The notes beneath the pieces were generated by a model, which worked only from the letters and a program-made list of their open reading frames with translations, was not told where the DNA came from and ran no database searches. This document shows, one piece after another, positions 42,090-49,647 of a stretch of DNA of 64,000 nt. Source of the stretch: JAAXVQ01 sp964604705 (GTDB lineage: Bacteria; Oederibacteriota; JAAXVQ01); NCBI GenBank assembly GCA_964604705.1, contig CAZSAP010000007.1, positions 180,545-244,544 on the forward strand, read 5' to 3'. The position numbers were made by a program, and so were the translations under genes. Every line of letters begins with the position of its first letter. Within the stretch, counting starts at the first letter, position 1.

Positions 42090-42746
42090 ATGGCTTTGTT
42101 GGACGAAACGCTTCGGGCTCAAATTAAACCCATGCTGGCAGCCATGCAAAAGCCCGTGACCTTGCATGTGTTCACGCAGGAATTGGAATGCCAGTTCTGT
42201 CGGGAGTCGCGTCAGTTGGCTGAGGAAGTGGCTTCCGTGCTACCGGAAAAAGTCAAAGTGGCCGTACATAACCAGATTTTGGACAAAGCCGAAGTCGAAA
42301 CCTATAAGATTGATAAGATCCCGGCCATTGCCGTGGTGGGAGAGCAAGACTACGGCATCCGCTTTTTTGGTATTCCGGGTGGCTATGAGTTCACCTCCTT
42401 TTTGCAATCCATCATCATGGTGGGCAACGGCGATGCGGGTCTTTCTCAGGCGTCGCGCATGAAGCTGGGGGCGATCATTAAACCCATCACCCTGCGGGTG
42501 TACGTAACCTTGACCTGTCCGTATTGCCCGCAGGCGGTTCACCTGGCCCACCAAATGGCCCTGGCCAGTCCGCTGATCCGTGCGGAAATGATTGAATCCG
42601 CGGAGTTCCCGCACTTGGCCAATCGCGATCAGGTCATGGCGGTGCCCAAAACGGTCATTGAGGGCGTGGGTGCGTTTGACGGTGCCTTGCCCGAAGCGCA
42701 ATACATTGAAAAAGTGATCGCGTTGGTCAATGGAGGAAAAGCGTGA
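42090..42746 (+). CDS. Protein disulfide oxidoreductase (double thioredoxin-fold, PDO/glutaredoxin-like)
   Basis: A 218-residue protein with two thioredoxin-fold units. The first has CQFC (Cys34/Cys37), the second CPYC (Cys143/Cys146), and each has a cis-Pro region (KIPAIAVV and AVPKTVIE). This is the PDO layout of archaea, Aquificales and many anaerobes. It shuttles thiols with the reductase encoded just upstream. GGGGAGG lies before the ATG. Its stop overlaps the GTG start of ptsI. Confidence 0.9.
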   Translation: MALLDETLRAQIKPMLAAMQKPVTLHVFTQELECQFCRESRQLAEEVASVLPEKVKVAVHNQILDKAEVETYKIDKIPAIAVVGEQDYGIRFFGIPGGYEFTSFLQSIIMVGNGDAGLSQASRMKLGAIIKPITLRVYVTLTCPYCPQAVHLAHQMALASPLIRAEMIESAEFPHLANRDQVMAVPKTVIEGVGAFDGALPEAQYIEKVIALVNGGKA

Positions 42747-44479
42747 GCCCATATGCCGGACGTAGGGTATTAACCGGAATTGCGGCCTCTCCTGGATTGG
42801 CAACCGGGAAGGTTTGTTTTTGGAACGACCCTGAAAGCATTCCCCGCTATAAAATTGTACCCGACATGGTGAAATCCGAACTGGCGCGCCTGGATGCGGC
42901 GTTGAATACCGCCCGACAGGAATTGGCTGATCTAAGAGATCGGGTGGAAAAAGAGGTGGGGCGTGACGAAGCCGCTATTTTTACCTCGCACCGGTTGCTC
43001 TTGGACGACCCTGCGTTTTATGCCCGGGTGGAAAAATGCCTAATCAATGACAATGTGAACCTGGAAGCGGCGGTTGAAGACGCCATTGAAGAGATCGTGC
43101 GCATCTTTAAGAAAATTCCAGATCCGTATTTGCGGGAACGAGCCGACGATTACCGTGATGTCGGGCGTCGGGTTTTGGAAAATTTACTTTCCTACCAGCG
43201 GCAATGCGCCCTGGAAGAAGGGGAACAAATCATACTCGTGGCTCGTGAGTTGATGCCCTCGGACACGGTGCATTTTCATCGTCAGCGCATTAGTGCCTTT
43301 GTCACGGAGCGCGGAGGCGTTTCCTCACATGCGGCCATATTGGCGCGTTCCATGCGACTGCCGGCGGTGGTGAGCATACCCCAGGTGCTCTCGCAAATGG
43401 GCGCCGGGACCCGGGTGGTGGTGGACGGACTTCGCGGCGAACTGATTCTAAATCCCACCCCTGAAGAAGTCAATGCAGCCCGACAGGATACGGAGACGCG
43501 CCTGCGCTCTGCGGAACAAATCCGACCGTATGTGATTAGCCGAACTCAGGATGGCGTGGAGATCATCCTCTCGGCCAACTTGACACGTGAAGATGAGGCT
43601 GAAGAGGCGCGCCGCGTAGGCGCACAGGGCGTGGGCTTGTTACGGACAGAATTCTTGTTCATGGATCGGGGCGAATTTTTGGACGAAGAAAACCAGTATC
43701 GCGCCTACCGACATGTGGTTGAAACCATGGCCCCTCACCCGGTTACGATCCGGACCTTGGATCTGGGTGAGGATAAACAATTTGATTTCGAAAATCCTGT
43801 TGAGTCCAGCGGCTATGTTCTTGGTTGGCGGTCCTTGCGCCTCTCTTTGTCCAATGAGCCGGTATTTCTTTCCCAGTTGCGGGCCATTTTGCGCGCCGCC
43901 GCACATGGCCCGGTAAGAATCTTGTTACCGATGGTCAGCGGTGTGGAAGATATGCGGCGGGTCCGTGTTTTACTTGGCAAAGCCGAGACCGATCTTCGGA
44001 CGCGGGGACTTGAGTTTGGAAAAAATGTTCCGCTCGGCGCCATGATTGAAACCCCGGCCGCGGCCGTGCTGCCGGAAGTTATCCTGCAAGAAGCGGATTT
44101 CCTTTCAGTAGGGACCAATGATTTGGTGCAGTATGTGCTGGTGGCCGACCGAGTGTCTGAGCGGATGCAGCCCTACTACCGGTCAACCTCACCGGCCATT
44201 ATTGCACTGCTGGCCCGCTTGGCGCAAGCGGCGTTGAAAGCTAAAAAAGATATTAGCATTTGCGGCGAGATTGCTGGGGATCCGCTTTATCTACCGTTGC
44301 TCATGGGCTTGGGTTTCCGCAGTTTGTCGGTCGCACCGGTCTTGATTCCTGATCTGGCGCAGGCTGTGAGTGCCTGCCATTTGGCGCAGGCGGAGGTTTT
44401 GGCCAAGCGCTGTTTGGCCATGAGCTCAGCCGACGATGTGGAAGCGGTTCTACGCGCGCGCAATGTTTCAACGGCTTAA
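42743..44479 (+). CDS. ptsI: PTS enzyme I (phosphoenolpyruvate-protein phosphotransferase)
   Basis: A 578-residue enzyme that takes phosphate from PEP to HPr. It has GIAASPGLATGKV at the start, the phosphohistidine region RGGVSSHAAILAR (His196), the PEP-binding GLLRTEFLFMDR, and the C-terminal YYRSTSPAI and ISICGEIAGDP (active-site Cys). The GTG at 42743 overlaps the PDO stop by 4 bases, with GGAGG 6 bases before it. HPr and EII genes are not in the window. The coupling to a thiol-disulfide gene is unusual; it may belong to a regulatory rather than sugar-transport PTS. Confidence 0.94.
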   Translation: MSPYAGRRVLTGIAASPGLATGKVCFWNDPESIPRYKIVPDMVKSELARLDAALNTARQELADLRDRVEKEVGRDEAAIFTSHRLLLDDPAFYARVEKCLINDNVNLEAAVEDAIEEIVRIFKKIPDPYLRERADDYRDVGRRVLENLLSYQRQCALEEGEQIILVARELMPSDTVHFHRQRISAFVTERGGVSSHAAILARSMRLPAVVSIPQVLSQMGAGTRVVVDGLRGELILNPTPEEVNAARQDTETRLRSAEQIRPYVISRTQDGVEIILSANLTREDEAEEARRVGAQGVGLLRTEFLFMDRGEFLDEENQYRAYRHVVETMAPHPVTIRTLDLGEDKQFDFENPVESSGYVLGWRSLRLSLSNEPVFLSQLRAILRAAAHGPVRILLPMVSGVEDMRRVRVLLGKAETDLRTRGLEFGKNVPLGAMIETPAAAVLPEVILQEADFLSVGTNDLVQYVLVADRVSERMQPYYRSTSPAIIALLARLAQAALKAKKDISICGEIAGDPLYLPLLMGLGFRSLSVAPVLIPDLAQAVSACHLAQAEVLAKRCLAMSSADDVEAVLRARNVSTA

Positions 44480-44522
44480 GCCGGCTTCCGGGTCACCTCG
44501 ATTTAAACCCAATGTTCAAAAA

Positions 44523-44548
44523 AAATAATGTCATCAAACCCATTATTT
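44523..44548. promoter_or_regulatory. Inverted repeat upstream of the ArsR-type gene
   Basis: AAATAATG (44523-44530) and CATTATTT (44541-44548) form an 8-base perfect inverted repeat with a 10-base spacer. An AT-rich stretch with TATAAT (44562-44567) follows before the ATG at 44590. It could be the operator of the ArsR-type repressor or a terminator of ptsI, since TTATT follows the stem. Confidence 0.45.
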
Positions 44549-44589
44549 TTATTGATCGATATATAATAATATGCTAATGTTTTATACAA

Positions 44590-44874
44590 ATGAAACAGAC
44601 GAACAAAGGGCAAGTCACAATCGATGAACAAGCTGAATGGCTGCGGGCGATGTCACATCCCCTACGTTTGCGCATCCTCAAAGGACTCATGGTCTGCGAA
44701 TGCAACGTAGGGCATATGTGGCAGGAGTTGGGAATCTCACAACCGCTTGCATCGCAGCATCTGAACCGAATGCGTAGGGCAGGGTTGATCATAGGGGAGC
44801 GGCGGGGACAGGAGATCTGTTACCGCCTCGCCGATCCCAAGATTGCCAGAATCATTGAGCTGTTGGACGAATAA
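44590..44874 (+). CDS. ArsR/SmtB family transcriptional regulator
   Basis: A 94-residue winged-helix repressor. The family pattern is AMSHPLRLRILKGL (helix 1), MWQELGISQPLASQHLNRMR (recognition helix-turn-helix) and GLIIGERRGQEICYRLAD (wing). One Cys is in the helix region at VCECNVGHM (C-E-C); a metal or thiol-disulfide sensing role through these two Cys is possible. It precedes the thioredoxin and TlpA genes. No Shine-Dalgarno sequence is visible. Confidence 0.88.
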   Translation: MKQTNKGQVTIDEQAEWLRAMSHPLRLRILKGLMVCECNVGHMWQELGISQPLASQHLNRMRRAGLIIGERRGQEICYRLADPKIARIIELLDE

Positions 44875-44928
44875 ACCATTAGCGGCCTTAGGCAGAAAGC
44901 AAGGGCACGCATGAAACGAGGAGGAACG

Positions 44929-45252
44929 ATGGCTAAGGATATTTTAGAAAAGGAATTTGCTCAGGAAGTGCTGCAGTCGGCACAACCGGTTTTGATTGAT
45001 TTTTACGCACCCTGGTGCGGACCGTGCAAATTGGTTGCGCCCATGTTGGAAGAAATTTCCAAGGAGCGTACGGATTTGAAAATTGTGAAGGTGGATGTGG
45101 ATCAGGCTCCGGGTTTGGCTCAGCAACACCGCGTGATGAGTGTGCCAACCCTGGTTCTGTATAAAGGTGGACAAATGGTGGGAAGCTGGGTGGGGCTTCG
45201 TCCCAAACCCGCTTTGTTAACGGAGATAGACGGAGCCTTGGCCAAAGCGTAA
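44929..45252 (+). CDS. trxA: Thioredoxin
   Basis: A 107-residue thioredoxin with the active site FYAPWCGPCKLVAP (Cys30/Cys33), VDVDQAPGLAQQHRVMSVPT (cis-Pro) and GGQMVGSWVG. The ATG at 44929 follows GAGGAGG by 5 bases; an ATG at 44911 is less well placed. It serves as cytoplasmic reductant and could supply the membrane-anchored TlpA-like protein encoded next. Confidence 0.94.
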   Translation: MAKDILEKEFAQEVLQSAQPVLIDFYAPWCGPCKLVAPMLEEISKERTDLKIVKVDVDQAPGLAQQHRVMSVPTLVLYKGGQMVGSWVGLRPKPALLTEIDGALAKA

Positions 45253-45261
45253 GGAGGCGTT

Positions 45262-45801
45262 ATGCTACGAAGAGTAGGTTGGGTGTTTCTGATCGCAGTC
45301 GGGTTGTTGGCGGGTTGTCAGTCGGAAGCTGCTTCCAAGGGCGGAAAGCCAGGCGCAGACGCTCCGACTTCAGCGAAGGCAGCGATGTTCCCGGAGTTTA
45401 AGGTTAAAACCCTCGAGGCTGGAACCGAAGTATCGCTTTCACAGTACCGCGGTAAGGTGGTTATTTTGGATCTGTTCGCCACCTGGTGTCCGCCTTGCCG
45501 GATGGAGATTCCTCATTTTGTGGAACTGCAAGAAAAGTATAAGGGGAGCGTTAGTGTTGTGGGTCTTTCGTACGATCAGGCTCCGGTTAAAGAGGTACTG
45601 GCGTTTGCCCGTGAAATGAAGATCAACTATGATCTTTTTTGGGGAAGCGAAGAGATTGCCAAACATGTGGGTCTGCGAGGGATTCCGCACACGTTGGTCC
45701 TGGATAAAGAAGGGCGTGTGATCAAGTCCTATGTGGGGTATCGGGACAAGAACGTTTTCGAAAAAGATATTCAGGCCTTGTTGGGCGACGCCAAGCCGTG
45801 A
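45262..45801 (+). CDS. TlpA/ResA-like thiol-disulfide lipoprotein
   Basis: A 179-residue protein with a lipobox (LLAGCQ, Cys19), then a thioredoxin-like domain: LSQYRGKVVILDLFATWCPPCRMEIPHF (Cys76/Cys79), SVVGLSYDQ and GLRGIPHTLVLDKEG (cis-Pro). TlpA/ResA proteins reduce exported thiols, for example in cytochrome c maturation or copper handling. It is 9 bases after thioredoxin, with AAGGAGG before the ATG. Confidence 0.92.
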   Translation: MLRRVGWVFLIAVGLLAGCQSEAASKGGKPGADAPTSAKAAMFPEFKVKTLEAGTEVSLSQYRGKVVILDLFATWCPPCRMEIPHFVELQEKYKGSVSVVGLSYDQAPVKEVLAFAREMKINYDLFWGSEEIAKHVGLRGIPHTLVLDKEGRVIKSYVGYRDKNVFEKDIQALLGDAKP

Positions 45802-46229
45802 GTGATCAGACCTGTTCGTTGCCGACACCGTTTGAGGAAGCCGCAAGCATGCTGGACGGTATGACGACGGTAGCGGTGGTGGGTCTGTCGCCGAACGCAG
45901 CGCGTCCTTCGCATGAAGTGGCGAGCTATTTGCTTGCCCAAGGATTTATGGTGATTCCGATTCGTCCCGGTGTCGGCGAGCTGCTTGGGCAAAAAGCGTA
46001 TGCGTCATTGACCGAGTATGGGAAACCTGTGGACATTGTGGATATTTTTCGCGCACCTGAAGCTGTGCCGGGCATTGTGGATGAAGCCATTGCTTTGGGG
46101 TGTAAAGTGATCTGGATGCAAACCGGGGTGGCTCACGCCGCGGCTGCGGATAAGGCGCGTGCGGCCGGGCTCAAGGTGGTTGAAAATCGCTGCCTCTGGC
46201 GTGTGCATCAAGCCCTGAAGCGAAAATAA
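45798..46229 (+). CDS. CoA-binding (YccU-type) Rossmann protein
   Basis: A 143-residue single-domain CoA-binding protein of the YccU group. It reads TTVAVVGLSPNAARPSHEVASYLL, then FMVIPIRPG, VDIVDIFRAPEAVP, VIWMQTGVAH and GLKVVENRCLWRVHQ. The conserved C in ENRCL is kept. Function of the family is not settled. The GTG start overlaps the TlpA stop (GTGA). It is followed by a strong terminator. Confidence 0.88.
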   Translation: MSDQTCSLPTPFEEAASMLDGMTTVAVVGLSPNAARPSHEVASYLLAQGFMVIPIRPGVGELLGQKAYASLTEYGKPVDIVDIFRAPEAVPGIVDEAIALGCKVIWMQTGVAHAAAADKARAAGLKVVENRCLWRVHQALKRK

Positions 46230-46241
46230 GGCTTAGAAAAG

Positions 46242-46280
46242 AAAAGCCGTCGAGAGACTTGCTCTCGACGGCTTTTTTAT
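46242..46280. terminator. Bidirectional rho-independent terminator
   Basis: AAAAGCCGTCGAGAG (46242-46256) pairs perfectly with CTCTCGACGGCTTTT (46262-46276). T-runs lie on the 3' side in both directions, so it can end both the CoA-binding gene and the convergent TonB receptor gene. Confidence 0.92.
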
Positions 46281-46292
46281 TGCATGTAACCG

Positions 46293-48299
46293 TTACCAGT
46301 TAAAGGTTATGCCCCCCATGACGCGGCGTCCTTCGGGTGCCAACGTACCATCTGCATTTCCGGCATGTTCACCGAAAGCAGGCATGCGGGTACGGTTGTC
46401 GAGTAGGTTAAGAGCATTGAGATACAATTCCAAATGATTGTCAAAGAACTTGACCGAGCGCGCGGTGAAGTCCAAAAAGACCGCGCTGGCCTTGGTGTAG
46501 GTCCCTTCAATGGTACGGTATGGAACATTCCCAATATAACGCACTCCCAAGTTTAGGTTGACCAAACTCAAGAGTCGGTACTCTCCGCCGGCAAAAGCCG
46601 TAATGCCTGGGACAAAAAGCGGTTCGTCCGAATCGTTGTGGGCATCCGGTACACCGCTCTCCGTGATTTTAACTTTGGAAAAGAAGGTCGACTCATTGAC
46701 ATAGACCAGCAGATCTTTCATAGGGTAGGCTTTCAAGGCCAATTCCAAGCCGTAAGTCTGCAGGCCACCGGTGTTCACGAAGGCATTAAGGCTGTTGGGA
46801 TCATTACTACGAGTGATCTTGTCACGAAGCTCTTCCAAAAATAAGGTAGCATCCAAGGTTAGCAGATCATTGAGCTTGAGCATGCCAATCAAATCATGGG
46901 CTTGCAAGGTTTCGTACGAGACACCTTGACCCGCTTCGTTTCCTTGGGCTCGACGACGGGTGCTGTTGTAAAGATATTTCAGGGTCAGAGGTTCGATGGG
47001 TGCGTACATGAGCGCAATGCGGGGACCGGAATAAATGGTTTCCGGGGAGGCGCTGCGTTGATAATCCACGCGTCCGCCCAAAATGATCTTGAGATTGTCC
47101 AGCAGTGCGTACTTGGCTTGGAGATAAAGATCGTTGTTGGAGGTGGAGACTGGCGAGCGACTGTCGTCGTACCAGTTGATGCCGTAATGGGTGTTGGCCC
47201 ACTCCGAGGTAAACGAGGGTGCGGTATTTTGATCCTCGCCCCAGAGCGTACCCCCGAAGTCAATGGTCAATTTATTTTGGAAGAGGTTGGTTTGAGAATT
47301 AAACCCAATCGAGCGTTTGCGCTGGGTGTCCAAGGCCACGCTTTCTGTCCACCATTGCTTCTTGTAGTAGTCATGATAGAAATAAAAATCAAAGCCTTCC
47401 ATTTTTAACGGCAGGTGATATTCCAAGCGGTACGATACTACCTCCAACTGGTCATGCACATTGGGTTGAAATTGTTCGATGGCTCCCTGCAAGGCCGGGG
47501 CTCCGCCGTAGGCGTCATTGCCAAACCAGAGTTTGGGGGCTATGTGATCGGCGTGGTCTTGGAAGAAAAGAAATTTGAAATCCTCATACTTAAGTTTGGC
47601 CAACATGCAGTAGGCTGGATTTTGTCCGTTCATTTTCCACATCTGGCCAGGGGTATCAAATGCACCGTTTTGCTCTTCTGCGTTTTGCGCCTCGGCGTGC
47701 AGACCCACAAAGAAAGTATCGCCGGGTTTTTGAAACTTGCCACCGTAGGCAATGTCGGCGGCACGACGGTTGTAGTCACCGTATTGAGCGCCGACTTCCA
47801 AGCCTTGCAGATCGTCACGCACATTGAAGTTGAGCAGGCCGGCTTCGGCGCCGCTCCCCCACATGAGTCCGGCAGGTCCGCGGGCGATTTCAATGGATTT
47901 GAAAAAGTTCGGCGCAAAGGTCATATGCCCAAAATCAACCACGTTCATCAGTTCGAAGCTGCAACCGTAACGCCAAATGGATTGCATACCGCGCCCAATG
48001 GGGCCGTACTGACCATAGTAATCGGTGTTGTAAAACGAGTAGCCAGGTACGCGTTGGAACAATTCGTACAGTTGACGGACACCCCAGCGCTTTAATTCTT
48101 CGCGCGTGACCACATAAACGGACATGGGGACTTCATTGATGGATTCTTTAACTTTAGAAACACCGACAACTTCAGGAATTTGTTCAAACAAGAGCAGTTC
48201 AGAGGCGTTGGTGAGTTCTGCGGCAGCGATCCAGACAGTGGGCAGTACCGCGAACAGGAAAGAAAAGAGCAGCGTCAAACGTGAAAAGCGAAAAGTCAT
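46293..48299 (-). CDS. TonB-dependent outer-membrane receptor
   Basis: A 668-residue receptor. A signal peptide (about residues 1-27) precedes a plug domain with VPMSVYVVTREELKRWGV and IEIARGPAGLMWGSGAEAGLLNFNV, the typical plug end. A 22-strand barrel follows and ends with aromatic VMGGITFNW, the BamA recognition signal. The segment just after the signal, LLLFEQIPEVVGVSK, resembles that of the second receptor at 61 kb and may act in coupling to the inner-membrane energy system. The substrate is unknown; no ABC transporter or TonB gene is adjacent. Confidence 0.93.
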   Translation of the reverse strand: MTFRFSRLTLLFSFLFAVLPTVWIAAAELTNASELLLFEQIPEVVGVSKVKESINEVPMSVYVVTREELKRWGVRQLYELFQRVPGYSFYNTDYYGQYGPIGRGMQSIWRYGCSFELMNVVDFGHMTFAPNFFKSIEIARGPAGLMWGSGAEAGLLNFNVRDDLQGLEVGAQYGDYNRRAADIAYGGKFQKPGDTFFVGLHAEAQNAEEQNGAFDTPGQMWKMNGQNPAYCMLAKLKYEDFKFLFFQDHADHIAPKLWFGNDAYGGAPALQGAIEQFQPNVHDQLEVVSYRLEYHLPLKMEGFDFYFYHDYYKKQWWTESVALDTQRKRSIGFNSQTNLFQNKLTIDFGGTLWGEDQNTAPSFTSEWANTHYGINWYDDSRSPVSTSNNDLYLQAKYALLDNLKIILGGRVDYQRSASPETIYSGPRIALMYAPIEPLTLKYLYNSTRRRAQGNEAGQGVSYETLQAHDLIGMLKLNDLLTLDATLFLEELRDKITRSNDPNSLNAFVNTGGLQTYGLELALKAYPMKDLLVYVNESTFFSKVKITESGVPDAHNDSDEPLFVPGITAFAGGEYRLLSLVNLNLGVRYIGNVPYRTIEGTYTKASAVFLDFTARSVKFFDNHLELYLNALNLLDNRTRMPAFGEHAGNADGTLAPEGRRVMGGITFNW

Positions 48300-48700
48300 A
48301 CCTATTCCCCCTAAGTAAGATTTTCGTTCTGTGGAGCATAAATAGAATTATTGGTTACAGAGCATGAAAACTAGGGTGGAGGGTGAGAATATAAAAACAC
48401 ATAAAGAAGCATGCCATTATTATCGATGATGAAGGCTATAAAATAAAGGGCTTTCTTTATAGAAAAAGTAATCACACCTCAGTTGTGTCATCTCAATCCT
48501 CGTGTGCATCAGGTTGTTCCTAAGCCGGTCATTTTTTCCCGCGCATCGATGAAAGTGCAATACTTAGCTGTTTTCCACAGAGATATCAAGCTCGGGAAAA
48601 TTTCCTAATTAACTCTAAAAGAGGGGGGATGATTTAATGAAAATAGCGTTAAAGCAACTAGAGTGGTGAAAGTGAAATCCCCGGGAACCGGGCTTTGACC
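48300..48700. other. Non-coding spacer between TonB receptor and UbiA genes
   Basis: About 400 bases without a supported gene. It contains the divergent upstream region of the TonB receptor gene and AT-rich stretches around 48400-48480. I saw no convincing RNA gene. A short stem CCCCGGGAACCGGG lies near 48680. Confidence 0.5.
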
Positions 48701-48730
48701 TTGACACTCCAATAAATCGAATGCTACCAT
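48701..48730 (+). promoter_or_regulatory. Promoter of the UbiA-GT39/DUF2298-methyltransferase genes
   Basis: TTGACA (48701-48706), a perfect -35, and TACCAT (48725-48730) are 18 bases apart. The ATG at 48762 lies about 32 bases past the -10 box, preceded by AAAGGAG. Confidence 0.65.
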
Positions 48731-48761
48731 GACAGAAAAATTTTGTATTTAAAGGAGAATC

Positions 48762-49634
48762 ATGAACTCTACGGCAGTTCTTCTCCACCTCATGCGTCCC
48801 CGGCAGTGGACCAAAAACGTCGTGGTTTTTGCAGGCTTGGTGTTTTCGGCCAACTTGCTCAAGGGCGCCTTGTTGGCCCGCACCGTTCAGACCTTTGTTA
48901 TCTTTTGTCTGACCGCCGGTGCTGTTTATATATTTAATGACATTATGGATATTGAAGGGGACCGACTGCATCCGGAAAAAAAGTTACGTCCCCTGGCAGC
49001 CGGTATGATCTCAGCCGAGACTGCCGGAGGCATGGCGTTCGTACTTTTGGCCGTGGCCTTGGCCTGGGCCTTTTTGCTCAGCATTCCACTAGGACTGATT
49101 GTCCTGGGCTATGCCATGCTCAATGCCGGATATACCCTCGGCCTCAAGCGACTGGTCATTTTGGATGTCATGATCATCAGCGCTGGGTTTGTCCTGCGCG
49201 CGGTGGCCGGTGCGGTGGTGATCAGTGTGGATATTTCCCCCTGGCTTTTGGTGGTGGCCACGCTGCTCTCGTTGTTTTTGGGGTTTGCCAAGCGTCGGCA
49301 TGAGCTTATCACCATGGGTGAAAAGGCTGTTTCACATCGGCGCTCGCTTGAAGAATATTCTCCGGCGTTGTTGGATCAGTTTATGGCGGTTGTGGCCTCG
49401 TCCACGATTATTGCCTATTCCTTGTACGCCTTCACCTCGACGACCGGGCGGGAACATCATTTGCTCATGTTTACCGTTCCGTTTGTGATCTATGGTCTTT
49501 TGCGGTATTTGTATCTGGTGTATCAGCGCAACGAGGGCGGAAGCCCGGAGATGATTTTGCTCAAAGACCGGCCCATGATGATTACCATCGTGCTTTGGAT
49601 GGTCACCATCGGCTGGATATTAAAACAGGGTTGA
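48762..49634 (+). CDS. UbiA family prenyltransferase, DPPR synthase-like
   Basis: A 290-residue integral membrane protein with about nine membrane segments. The UbiA motif is NDIMDIEGDRLHPEKKLRPLA (N-D-x2-D-x3-D). The start, LMRPRQWTKNVVVFAGLVFS, and KRRHEL plus LLDQFMAV in the middle are typical of decaprenylphosphoryl-5-phosphoribose synthases, which attach phosphoribose to polyprenyl phosphate. The next gene encodes a GT-C fold glycosyltransferase, which fits a polyprenyl-phosphate sugar donor pathway. DprE1/E2-type epimerases are not in the window. Confidence 0.87.
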   Translation: MNSTAVLLHLMRPRQWTKNVVVFAGLVFSANLLKGALLARTVQTFVIFCLTAGAVYIFNDIMDIEGDRLHPEKKLRPLAAGMISAETAGGMAFVLLAVALAWAFLLSIPLGLIVLGYAMLNAGYTLGLKRLVILDVMIISAGFVLRAVAGAVVISVDISPWLLVVATLLSLFLGFAKRRHELITMGEKAVSHRRSLEEYSPALLDQFMAVVASSTIIAYSLYAFTSTTGREHHLLMFTVPFVIYGLLRYLYLVYQRNEGGSPEMILLKDRPMMITIVLWMVTIGWILKQG

Positions 49635-49647
49635 GGTAGCGACCACT

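Noticed and set aside
48300..48700. Small RNA or signal recognition particle RNA in the spacer
   Set aside because: No conserved GGAAGCAGCCA-like core or strong long-range structure could be seen.
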